A stretch of DNA of 64,000 bases from Drosophila persimilis (Eukaryota; Arthropoda; Insecta; Diptera; Drosophilidae), in the NCBI RefSeq assembly GCF_003286085.1, contig NW_020825294.1, positions 5,890,001 through 5,954,000 of the forward strand. The letters are read 5' to 3'. Below the pieces are notes generated by a model. That model ran no database searches. It was not told where the DNA came from and saw only the letters and a program-made list of their open reading frames with translations. Shown here one piece after another: positions 48,646 through 59,285 of this stretch (positions are counted from its first letter, which is position 1; every line of letters starts with the position of its first letter). A program made the translations under genes and the position numbers.

Positions 48646-50366
48646 ACAGGGAATCCACAGAGTACCCCAGAAGCCCACAACACAACCCCCTCCTCCGCCA
48701 AATCCAAGTTTTTTTTTGCCTGTTGTGTGTGCATTTTATGAGCGTTACCGCGTTATGGAGTTACGAGCATGTGTAATTGAATTTTGTGTTTTTGGCATTT
48801 TTCCGGGCGCACCTCCACGCGGGCCGAAAACGTTGGTCTACGGTTTTTCGGGGATTGTGGGTTTGAGGTTTGAGGGTTGAGGCGAGGAAAGAACCATTTA
48901 CTAAATCTAAGCTACAAATCTAGTGATATTACATTTAGTTAAAGCGTGAAAGATAGAGAGGTAGTAGTATACTGACGGGGGAGTGAAAGCGTTTAGCCTT
49001 AATTAATTGAATTGTATTTTTGTATAAACCACATCTATAAGAACCTTATATGTACTACAACACATATGTAAATGTCCAGGCAGTCGTCTAAGAATACTTT
49101 AAGATAATACTTTGTTTTGCATTTTCCGTTTTGCCGTAGTCATTCTTGAGTTAAGTTTTCGCCCTCTTAAGCCATTAATTCTTAAAAGAAAAATACTTTT
49201 GCTAAATTCTGAAAAACTTTAAATGAAAGATTAAACACTTGTTGGAACACTGTTTTTTTTGTTTAGCCAATAATTATTATCTAAAGATGTATCAAATTAA
49301 TTCTATAAAATATTTACTTTAAACAACAAAAAATTATTAAAAAAAACAAAAAAAAAGTTTTGATTTTTTGTTGGAAAGAGCTTTCAAAATACAGCCTAAA
49401 TGGTAAGAACGGGGATTTTTGGTAAGGTACCAACGAAAATTCCTATGGCCAAATAATGGTAAAGCTATTGATACTGATTTTAATAAATGATTCTTACTTA
49501 GTTTTAAAGTTAAAACCCAAGAATCAAAGATTTGGATCAATAGCAAATTAAAGGAAAAGGCTTTTATTTATTTTTAATTTAATTTTTTAATTTATTTATT
49601 CGTTTGTGACGAGTGACGAGTCGTACACAAAATAATCTAATCATTTTTCGAAAAACAACATTCGTATTACATATTTTCGTGGCTTCAGGAGAGCGATCAG
49701 TCAATTAAAATTCAATTTTCTTATTTCTAACTAAAGTTTTGTTCTATAATTTTGCCTTCTTTTGATAAATTTGAGGATTGAAGATTTTTTTATGAATTAT
49801 GGTTTTGTTTATGTATTTTTTATTGTTAAACAATTTTATTTTATGTTTTTTAGAGGTCGTGATTCTTTTCCTTCACAAATTGGTCCTGGAACTTTCATAG
49901 CTTCAGTTTACGGTCTGGGAAATATATGAATTTTTTATAGGGTTTCTTTTCTTCAAAATTTTCACTCTAGAAACTCTGCAAAAGTCGAAGAAAGACCTTT
50001 TCTTGTGCTTTTATATTTTATTTATATAGATTAATTATTTGGCCGTTGTTTAAGGTATCGTTTATGTCTATAAATAGATGTCAACGGTGCAGATAATTAT
50101 CTGTTTAAAAGTTGGGGTCAAACCATGAGAAGGGCCTATGGATACGAAAGGTTTTTGTGTACTATTTGTAGAGTAGTGGATGCGAATGATCCTTGAACAC
50201 AACGAATGGTACTTAGAAATATATAAAGCTATAAAAACCTATGATCTATCTATACTTAAGAACCCCTGACTCTTTAGAACGAGGCTTTGCACTTCACATA
50301 TGATCCTCTGAGCCAAAAGAGGCCTTAAAAAAAAACCCTTAACTAAAGACATCGATCGATGATCGA
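48646..50366. other. Convergent 3' region between the SDR and integrin genes
   Basis: Contains the 3' untranslated regions of two convergent genes. No coding frame of note. A minus-strand AATAAA at 50018-50023 would give the integrin transcript a ~350 base 3' tail. The sequence is A/T-rich with poly(A)/poly(T) runs at 49320-49360. Confidence 0.5.
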
Positions 50367-53300
50367 TCAACTGGCAAATGGATTCTCATCAAACTTGGTA
50401 CTCAATGCCTTCGGTACTACATAGCGACCCACGGGATCGCGGTAAAGGGGATTCTCCTGGCTGACACGCTTGGCCCACTCCTCCTCGAAGCGGGCATACT
50501 CGCGGGCATCCTTCCTTCGGATGCACCAAATGAAAAGGAATATCAACAGCAGGCCGATCAGCAGCGTGAACCCCGAAATGAACCCGAACAGAGCCACATA
50601 GTCGAGGGGTTCGCAGTCCGTGGCCTGGATCGAAAGATAGTTGGCATGATCGATCACCTGATAGCCAAAGTAGCTGTCACACTGGATGCCATGCTTATTG
50701 ACGATCCGCACCAGACAGCGGACATCCGCCTCCAGTTCGGCCACAAAGGAGTAGGTGAAGCGCTCCTGGCTGTCGAGGCTCGTGCAGATCTCACTCAGAT
50801 TGTCGCACGCCCCCATGCCCTGCCGCTGCTCGATCAGGCAGGTGACACACGGCTCGTAGAACTGGCACAGTTTGTTGTCCTTCTCGGGATCGATCTCGCA
50901 GAACTTCCCCAGGAAGGGGTCATCGCAGCTGCACTCGCCGCAGTCGCAGGTTCCGCGCTGGGAGCACAGCTCGCCCGTGGGTCCCAGACAGGCGTCGGTA
51001 TCCTCCTTGCAATTGCACCGATTGCCCGACCATCCGTACTTGCAGACGCACTTGCCACAGTAGCAATCGGCCCGATCCTCATCACAGTCCTGGCACTCCC
51101 GACACTCGCAGTAGTCTCCCGTATAGCCAGGATCACAGTTGCAGCTGCCACAATCGCACTCGCCACGATTGGAGCACACCTGTGCGGACCGGCCACCATC
51201 GTCTGGGTTGGGTTCACGGCACTGCAGCAGCAATGCCTCGTTGGTGGTGATATTGGTGTGGTCGGTGGGGCACATGCAATAGGTACCCGTCCAGCCCTCG
51301 TCGCAGACGCACATGCCGCAGTAGAGGTAGCCTTGATCCAAGCACTGAAAGCGTCCTTCCTCGCTCTGGGGCTCGGCCTCCTCCTGGCACGGACACGGAC
51401 GCTGCAGCTCCACGTCCAGTTCCATGTACTCATTGAGAGAGGTCTCCTCTACTCGGATTTTATGCGTCTAAAATGGTGGAAGGTTAGACAGATCTTGAGC
51501 GAGAGTTTATAGGGCTGTTCTACTTACAAGAACCCCATTCGGGGGATACTCCTTGAGTGTGACATTCACATAGAATTCGATCTCCTTGCCCAGGCTCAGA
51601 TTGTTGCAGTAATTCCGCTTCCTTAGCGTCGGGAACTGTCCGGCACAATCCGTATAGTACTCCAAGTGGATAAAGTCCGGACTGTTGTCATCGAATTGAG
51701 TGCGCTTGATCAGGCTCTCGTAGCTAGAGAAATCAAAAGAAATTATCAATCAATTTAGAAGGGTATCAATCCCCTTTACCAACCTCTTCTTAATCAATTC
51801 CAATATATTCGATGAATCCGCACTGAGTATATCCACATAGCTGATCTCCTTCATCAGGGCACTCAATTCCCGGTAGGTGCTGACCACCTCCTTTGTCACG
51901 GCAAAGATCACGTTGATCTTGCGCCTCAGAAGCTCTCTATAGACCTCCTCCAATGAGGGATAATCGTACTCCAAGGAACCCGTATACTCGCCCGCTCTAT
52001 TCAGATGACACTGACGATCATTCCGCTCAATGATGCCCGCCAGGAGACCATCGCCGGCCAAGTGCATAAACCCATCGGTGACAAGGATCACCACTTTGCG
52101 GGCCTGCTGCTGCCAACCGATCTCCTTGGGACAGACAATCACCTGCATCAGAGCATCCAGTCCGCCCTCCAGATTATCCAGATTCCCGGTGATCTTGCTG
52201 CCCGCCACTGCGGCTGTAAATGCTCGAATATCTTCGGTTAGCGAGAGCTGATGCCGATACCCGTAGGTGGGCTCGCAGACGGCCCCCACGAGGGCGCACG
52301 GATTCTCCTTGAATTGAGGCAGTACCATCGGCATCGTGGGCTTGTCCGCGAACGAGCCGAACCCCAAACGATAGTTTTCCGTGAGATTGCGCAGTGTCTG
52401 GGTTAGTTGTGTGCCCAGTTCCTCGAGCGTTTCCTTGTCGTCGCGCATTGTCCAGGTCAGGTCCATGAGGACATAAAGGTCGAGTGGATTGTTGCGTGCC
52501 GTTCGATACCGCAGCTTGATGCTTTGCGTGTTCCCTAGAGAGACAGGACAGCAAAGGTTATAGCTACTATAGATTATAGCCACAGGTTTATGAGCTGTTT
52601 TACGAGCTGCCACATCTGCATAAATACTCGTAAAAACAAGCAGGAGGAGGGCTCGGGTCTGCTCTAGATTCCCTTTCATTACTACTTGGACTGGTTAACA
52701 CCCCTGGGATAAATGGCTGTCTTCCTTGTAATCCTTGAGCGTGTAATTTTCGACCGATACCTAATTGAAGCACTTCACAAATGTATTTCTGAAGCAGACT
52801 TCATTCGATCCCAAAAATAAACGATGTTAATGGCTTTTCAATTGGTTCTTTTGCGCAGCTGGGCCACAATCCTTTAATCGGTGCCCTCAAGAACCCTAAT
52901 TGAAATGCAAATGGCAGCTCATTTAATATTCCTCGATGGGTTTTTATTCCCTTCTTTCAAGGCAATTCATAAAGGTATATTTAAATTTGATCGGGAATTC
53001 TTGGACTTTATGTGAAGTCATTTCGAGGGCATTGAGATATTTCGGAGATAATTGAGTTGAGCTGCAGGAGACCTTCTTTTTCCTATAGGAGAAACAATTT
53101 CTAAAGAGAAAAATTAGACTAAAAATACACAAAGAACCTTTCGAAACCCCTGCAATATCTAAACTTTAGGGCTTGCTTTATGGATTTATACAGAAACAAG
53201 GCTATCGGAAAATCGCAGAAAGCCCTAGGAGTTGTAAGGATCCACAGAGTACGAAACTATATACATAGTCTCATAGTACCCATTGAACCTAACACCCATG

Positions 53301-55217
53301 CAGATAATTATATATGTATGTATAGTTCTCAGTGAAGGATTCAAATTCTGTGTAAATACCATCAAAATGATCTATCAAAGGTACATATATGGGTGCTGGT
53401 GGATTTGGAAACTAATTTTTAGAAAGTTGCTCTTAAATTTGTTCTTAGCCATTAAAAGGTTAGAAGGATATAGGAATTATAGAAATAGAAAGACAGGATC
53501 TGTACAATATATCAGTTCCATAAAGTGCAGGAATAATTATGATACCACTCCCGCAAAAACCGTATATGTATTCGGTTATTTTCTAAATAAATGAAAGTTT
53601 GTTCAACAAGCGAGTCTGATCTACCTTCATCGGCTCGTAGTTACTCTTTATAAGAAATTATCTTTTAGTTCAGATTTGCACTCCCCCTCCCAAACCTATC
53701 TAAATGGGATTTTGCTAATCCTTTACTTAGCGCCTCTCATGCCACCACTCGACAATTAACAGTTCACTGAACCCAAGGCGAAGAGAGTGAGTGAGTGAGC
53801 TTATGAGGGAGAGTGACAGCGAGGGAGAGGAGAGATTTATTCCCACGCCTAATACTCAAACAAACACCCAGCCCCCGTGTTCAGCGTGAGAGAGAGAGGG
53901 AGAGAGGGAGAGATGTGACAACCACAAAATGCTGATAAGAGAAGCAGGAACACAAAACAAACTGTTCAAAATGATGTGGAACAAATCGGCAAAGCAAACA
54001 CAGCTCGCAGACGAAACGAGTGCGAAGGAGAGGCAGAAGAGTGACACAATTGATAGAGCCGTAAAGAAGGGAGCTACCAAAACACAACAGCGGAAAACTG
54101 TTCGCTGTTACATTTGATAAATTATTGGATAAGATAACCACCACCATCACCACATGGGCACACTCATACGCTCATATGCACCTTTGACCAGCTTGAGGTA
54201 TGCCCGCTGCGGCGTCACCTGAACCGCTTGATCATCGCTCGTCTGGTAGTCCTTGAGGGGACGCTCCTGCAGTAGATCGAGCACCGGCTGGTTCTCGTAG
54301 ATCTCATTTTCGCTGCAGTTGAACTTCAGGAGTTGGGAGCGCGCGAAACAGCGCCAGCGCACCTGATAGGCCTGTCATAATGAGAGAGGGAGAGAGAGAA
54401 TTAGTACACAGGAAAAAATCCATAGGTGATTGGTGTAATTCTTCAAATGCTTGACTACAATCCCACCAATTAAACGTTCTAGGGTATCGAATTGATCGAA
54501 TTGCATTTGCTGTACAACATTTTCCATGAGTGAATGACATCATTTGAATAAAATGAAACAAGTTAAGTACTTTTAACAGATATTGACTCATGTCCTATAG
54601 GAAGCCACAGAGTATTCGTCGTTTCATTTTGTTTTGATTGTCTTGAAAAAGACCCACAGATTACCGGCAGTAGTTAACAGCTGATGTGATAGGGTAAAGA
54701 AATACTATTCCAAATATGTTGGTTTTTGGTTTCTCAAGTGGTATTTCGGATCAATAAAGATTTGCGATAACCAATCAATACCATTGGGGACGGGAAGTCT
54801 ACTAAATTTGATTGCCTTGAATGGGTTATTGATCACATTCATTCTCGTTTCAAACTACACAAATTTGATCAGTAAATATCAAACACTGTCTGCTCCTCCA
54901 CAGCTCTCCCAGTGTTGGGGTTAAATCTATGTTGATTTGAGGAGGGGCTGTTGAATTTTGAATGGCTCACCTTGTCCGTACACCAGGCACAATCCAGGTG
55001 GGCGCCCAGGCATCTCTCACAGCTGTCCGCATGCATGCATTGCTCATCTACCCCCATCCAAGAGAGAGCCAAAGAGTTAAAGAGAGTGCAGGTGGGAGTT
55101 ATGTAACGGTAACGAACCAATCGAAACAGCTGTGATCTTCGTAGGCATCAATGAGAGCATCGCGGCAATCAGCAGCAGCGCCAACAAAAAAACACCTTGA
55201 CCGCTGACTAACGGCAT
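50367..55217 (-). CDS. Itgbn: Integrin beta-nu subunit
   Basis: Six coding exons in transcript order: 55217-55118, 55047-54971, 54371-54182, 52534-51784, 51723-51528, 51467-50367; 804 residues, phases agree throughout. A signal peptide covers about 1-32, then the cysteine-rich PSI domain. The beta-I domain starts near 125 with DLTWTM (D147, T149, T151) and DD at 154-155, followed by GFGSFADKP and [11 protein letters not shown]. The hybrid segment and four integrin EGF modules follow in the last exon. The membrane helix is about 728-754, then a 50-residue tail with one NPLY at 777-780. Length, the EGF layout and the divergent short tail match Drosophila beta-nu rather than beta-PS (myospheroid). 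The protein pairs with an alpha subunit at the midgut and haemocyte surface and is linked to apoptotic-cell uptake. Several donors (GTTCGT, GTTGGT, GTGCAT) are weak but are set by phase and alignment. Confidence 0.93.
52535..54181 (-). other. 1.6 kb third intron of integrin beta-nu
   Basis: No gene seen. A GA-rich low-complexity stretch spans 53780-53915, and short chance frames are present on both strands. Confidence 0.5.
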
Positions 55218-55370
55218 GTTTTTTTTTCGCACTTAATTAAAATTTCCCGCAAATTTTCCAAAAAGTAAAAAAAAACCAGAAAACAACCGTTCGGCGACAA
55301 AAGCAAACCGCAACTAATATTTTCCCCCTCTACGAAAAGCTTTCAGTTTTCAGTTGAGCTTCTAGTATTA

Positions 55371-55378
55371 TCTTATCG
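55371..55378 (+). promoter_or_regulatory. GATA pair in the integrin beta-nu promoter
   Basis: TTATCTTATCG (55368-55378) gives two overlapping GATA sites about 150 bases upstream of the integrin start codon. Beta-nu is known to be expressed in midgut endoderm, where GATA factors are master regulators, so a functional site is plausible. Confidence 0.45.
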
Positions 55379-55385
55379 TGTGTGA

Positions 55386-55406
55386 AAGAGAGAGAGAGAG
55401 AGAGAG
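55386..55406. repeat. (AG)n tract
   Basis: A GA run next to the GATA pair upstream of integrin beta-nu; a possible GAGA-factor site. Confidence 0.85.
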
Positions 55407-55811
55407 TGATGGATGGAGGGGTGCCTGGCGGGGAAAGGGAGTGACAAATGTGACAAATTATTAAATATATCAGAAAATGGCACCTCAAAGAGTAGAGACG
55501 ATTAGAAGAGAGCTAGTGTTGTACCTGTCAATAGAAGAGGTCGCTCTCTTTTCTCAGGAGTAAGAGAGCGAATTAATAGTAATTAAAGTCTTCTGATCAG
55601 CTGATCCAATCAGCTGGTTGGAGGGATAATGGCTGCCATCCTTTTGAAAAGCGAAGAACATTGGTTCCACAGCAAGATATAACAAATCATTTTTCGTCAC
55701 CCCGAGAAAGAGATTCTTCAAGAATGCTGGGTACTAAAAATCAAAGCATTCCAAAACAGTCTTTGATTTTTCCATCAATTCTGGTAGCTTAGTTTTACTC
55801 ATTCGTTCCGA

Positions 55812-55817
55812 TCAGTT
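55812..55817 (+). promoter_or_regulatory. Initiator of the small DUF4777-like gene
   Basis: TCAGTT, a perfect initiator, about 90 bases before the ATG at 55905. There is no TATA box and no clear DPE. Confidence 0.4.
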
Positions 55818-55904
55818 CCGTTCGTTACGTAAAGTGATTTTTGTCGCACACAAATAGAAAAAATTTTTCCAGTAATAAAATCTAAATTCTCTTGAAAGTT
55901 CATT

Positions 55905-56318
55905 ATGGAACACAACCGAAATACTGCTCGCACCATTGCTCGCGCTAAAAAGGTTAAAAACCAGAATGGTCAACTGATTTTACAAGCAATATTGAACTTG
56001 GACAGGATGTGCACGTACGCAGATATTGTGGAGCAGCTGCTCATTCGCGTGAATGTGAGTGTTCCCATAGTCGTTGTATGCTCTATAATTTTTGTTCCGC
56101 AGCGTTCGAGTTTTAAACCTTACATTTTGCATGCAATTGCCGTTATACTGAAAGAGGCAGTGCGCTTTGGCTTTATACAGAAGTTGGGTGGCCGGTACTG
56201 CGTCATGTTCAACCCAGTCTCGGAGGCCCCGAAAATCCGAGGGAAACGAACCCAAAAGCGTGCAGAGGAGTCTTCTAATATCGTAGTACCCATTAATGTA
56301 TCAGTAAAAACTAAGTAA
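55905..56318 (+). CDS. Small DUF4777-like protein
   Basis: Two exons, 55905-56054 and 56103-56318, separated by a 48 bp intron (GTGAGT..CGCAG, phase 0). The spliced product has 121 residues. Unspliced RNA also stays open and would carry 16 extra hydrophobic residues after residue 50. The N-terminal region has RAKKVKNQNGQLILQAILNL and TYADIVEQLLIRVN. The second part has a helix-rich ILKEAVRFGFIQKLGGRYCV segment, resembling a small winged-helix-like domain as in the Drosophila DUF4777 proteins. The tail is basic (KIRGKRTQKRAEE), suggesting nucleic-acid or nuclear association; this is inference. Function unknown. It lies 690 bases upstream of and divergent from integrin beta-nu. Confidence 0.75.
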   Translation: MEHNRNTARTIARAKKVKNQNGQLILQAILNLDRMCTYADIVEQLLIRVNVSVPIVVVCSIIFVPQRSSFKPYILHAIAVILKEAVRFGFIQKLGGRYCVMFNPVSEAPKIRGKRTQKRAEESSNIVVPINVSVKTK

Positions 56319-57108
56319 ACTATCAAAATTCTCAATGATAAAGCAGTTTTATATTCAAACTTTCGCGCTCTGGTCTAGCGCGTTTAAACGTAATTTTAGA
56401 CGGCATATTTACGGTATATTATGAAAATGAGACCGTATATTTCGGTATTTATTTGAATCGGTAATACTCGGTTGACGGACAGGGCCAGACTCATGTGCCG
56501 AGAAAACTTCAGCATGTCCCGCAACATGGGTGCAACATTCTGCATACCCTAGGGAAAAGGATATTATAGAAATTAAAGTTTTGGTCATCTCAGGCTCCAA
56601 TAATATGTTATTTTTGTATATTACTTTTTAAAAACAGTTGCGAAAACAGTATCCTCATGGTAAATTAAAGAACATACACCGATTGATAAGCAACAAGTCT
56701 TCAAATACCAGCAACATTGCCGTGTCAACATTGCGACTGTTTTTGCTGAACCTTGTTTTAGTCAAAATATAATAAATGGGAGAACTTAAATGTAGTACAT
56801 GTTGAAGAATATTTATTCATCAATGGCATAAAACTATGTGGACATTATTCAACGGAATATCAAAATTGAGCAATTGGAACGATTGGTCTCTTTTGTTGTT
56901 TTTGTTTGACCGTTTTTGGTAAAACCGTTTTTTAGACAAAATCGAATAAAAGCAAATGTTTAAAATAACAGAATCAAGAAGAAAATTGATTTATTAATCG
57001 GATTAAATTATGTGGGTTGGGCTAAACGTTCTATATAGCTGGTAATATTCCGCGGAATATCAAAATCGAGGAAGTATGATGGAACTTGTATAATTCGTCA
57101 GTATATTG
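56319..57108. other. Spacer with a diverged tandem duplication
   Basis: TTTTAG.CAAAAT..AATAAA, TTTATT.ATC..ATTAAA-like and GGAATATCAAAAT.GAG blocks occur twice in the same order (56757-56870 and 56930-57070). Motif 6-like GGTATATT words occur at 56401-56450. No coding gene seen. Confidence 0.4.
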
Positions 57109-57109
57109 A

Positions 57110-57189
57110 CGGTATATTTTAAAACTGAGGCGGTATATTTTGGTATATTTCGGTAGGTATATTTTATCGATACGCCAGCGGTCACACTT
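57110..57189 (+). promoter_or_regulatory. Housekeeping-type promoter: motif 6 cluster, DRE and motif 1
   Basis: Four GGTATATTT words (Ohler motif 6) lie at 57110-57120, 57131-57140, 57141-57150 and 57154-57164. A perfect DRE, TATCGATA, is at 57165-57172, and CGGTCACACTT (Ohler motif 1, M1BP) is at 57179-57189. This combination marks broadly expressed fly promoters. Transcription should start within about 50 bases downstream. Confidence 0.75.
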
Positions 57190-57199
57190 TACAGTCTCT

Positions 57200-58703
57200 C
57201 CGAAACACGCTCTCCCGACTGGCTTTTTGTTGTTTTTCAACACAGTCTCTTCGAAAATTTTCTCGGTGACGGTTGTTCCGCGGCCGCTTGGGTTTTGTTT
57301 ATATTTTTGACGCGGAAAATCGTATCGTCAATCCGGTTGGGAAATCCCCCAAATGTTTATTAAATAATATTAATATTAAGACAAGAAATTGAGAAGAATC
57401 TTCCTCTTGTCTGTGCGTGTGTGTTTGTGTTTGGCATCTATATACGGTGAGTGTAAGAAAGAGAGGTAAATAAAAGAGTAATTGCAAAGGCAAAGTGCGG
57501 CAAAAAAGTTGTAAGGTGAAGAAAAGTCATTAATAAAAGGAAAGCAATATCCAAAAAAAGTGCAAATACATCATGTAACAACAAAGAGAAAATGTAACAA
57601 GAAACGTGGATATAAAACAGCAGAAATTACAGCAAATATAAAATACCTACTACAATGAAATTACAACAAAGTAAATAGCAATCAAAGGAGACGAAAAAGG
57701 AATTTTTTTTGTGTACTACAACGTCTGCCGCGCCGCTTGTTGTTGCTGGTTGCTGGTTGTTGGTGTGCCTGTCGCTGCCTGTCCGCTGCGGCGGCCAACT
57801 CTTGTTGTTGGTGTTTTTTTCTAGCGCTGGACTTCGGATGCTGCGACGCTGCTGCACTGCTTGTCCGGCCCGGCGATTTTCCTAGCTGTGGACCGCAGCT
57901 GCTGCTTCTATTAGCCGTGGACTGCGACGCTTTGTCTGTTATTAGCTCTGCCGACGGCGGCTGCTGCTTATATTAGCTCTAGAATGCGACGCCGAGACCT
58001 CTGCTAGCCCTGTCTGCGACTCCAGCTACTGCGACGCGGCTGCCTCTGCCAGCTTTGAATTCTATCAGGATTTTTGTACCTGTCTTGACTTGGCTTTTGT
58101 TCAACATTGTTTCTGTGCGTGTATGTGTACAAGTGTCTGTTGGCGTGTAAGAAAGGAAAATAAGCGAAAAGAGAAACAAAAACAATTGCTGAAAGTGAAA
58201 AGTTTAATTTACTAAACAAGCGACGTTGGCAGAGGGCAGACGGTCGGCCGGGCAGCGCTGTCGCCCGCACTCTCACTCTCAGAAAGCGTTGTCTAGGCAG
58301 CGCTGCTACGCGAGTCTCACGCGGATTTAAGGCGTTGAGGGCCACCCACTCACACTCTTAAATACGCAGCGTCGTGCGTTTGCTTGTGCGCTGGTGTGTG
58401 TGTGTGTGTGTTTGCCTATTTTTTCGCCATGTCCACTGCACACGCTGTTTCGTGTTGGATTATTGGATTATAACGGGAAGAGGCACAACAACAGGAGAGG
58501 AGTACTAAAGCCTGATAAGAGAGGCAGTCTCGTCTCAGTCCTTCGTCTAAGCGGAAGAGAGTGAGGAAAGAGCAGTACGGATTCAGTCCCGCAAATTAAA
58601 CGGAAGAGAGGACGCACAGGTGTTTTTAGGCAGCTCTGCTGCGAAGAGCAGTTCTGCCAAGCAGAAAAGGAGACAGCAACTGCGAAAGAGAAAGAACCGA
58701 ACG
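57200..58703 (+). other. Long untranslated first exon of a gene continuing past the window
   Basis: It runs from the motif 1 promoter to a strong donor (ACG|GTAAGT, donor at 58704). All frames are broken by stops, so it is read as 5' leader. It is rich in CTGCTG-type triplets (57725-58050). Exact start, and any shorter exons within it, cannot be told from sequence. The protein lies downstream of the window. Confidence 0.5.
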
Positions 58704-59100
58704 GTAAGTCCAAACAATTTCATAATTAAAAAATAAAATAAGCAACTTACGCGGACCGAAATGCCTTCCCGTTTCATAATTAAAAGTAACTTCAACTGTT
58801 TATGCCCTCGCTGTTTTGTATCTCTTTCTATCTCCCTTTCCTTTGCACATTGAAACCATTTATTCTAATGACGCTTTTTGGCCGATTCTAATCTGCTGCA
58901 CATAAATTTGTGGCCCCAACTTTGGGTGATTTATGGCCTGTCGATGGTCGTCGCCGAAAGCCAGGCCCCAGACCTCAGACACACAGATCCCAGATCCCAG
59001 ACCCAAAGAGAGAAAAAGAGAGAGAGACCCCCGCCCCGGCCACAGCAGGACAGACTGGTGCCACGCCGTCGGTCGGTCGGTCGTCGCCGTTCGCCGTTCG

Positions 59101-59123
59101 TCGTCGTCGTCGTCGTCGTCGTC
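59101..59123. repeat. (TCG)n microsatellite
   Basis: Seven to eight TCG units, next to a CGGT tetranucleotide run at about 59070-59082. Confidence 0.9.
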
Positions 59124-59248
59124 CCTGAGCTAATGTACGCGTCTCTTCAGATGCCGCGGATTAGATAAAAATTCTCAATTTATGCGTTGCGCCAGTTGCC
59201 AATTGCATGTCTCCCGCCCATGCCCCAAAAATAGAGTGAAGGAAAACA

Positions 59249-59285
59249 AAAACAAGAAAGGCAGAAACTTTTGATACACTTGTGG
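59249..59285 (+). mobile_element. DINE-1-like 5' end fragment
   Basis: AACAAGAAAGGCAGAAACTT then TTGATACACTTG resembles the beginnings of the elements near 28617 and 43625. Only the end is recognisable. Confidence 0.35.

Noticed and set aside
50646..51512. 288-codon plus-strand open frame
   Set aside because: Antisense shadow of the cysteine-rich EGF exon of integrin beta-nu; Ala/Leu/Val-rich composition is typical of such shadows.
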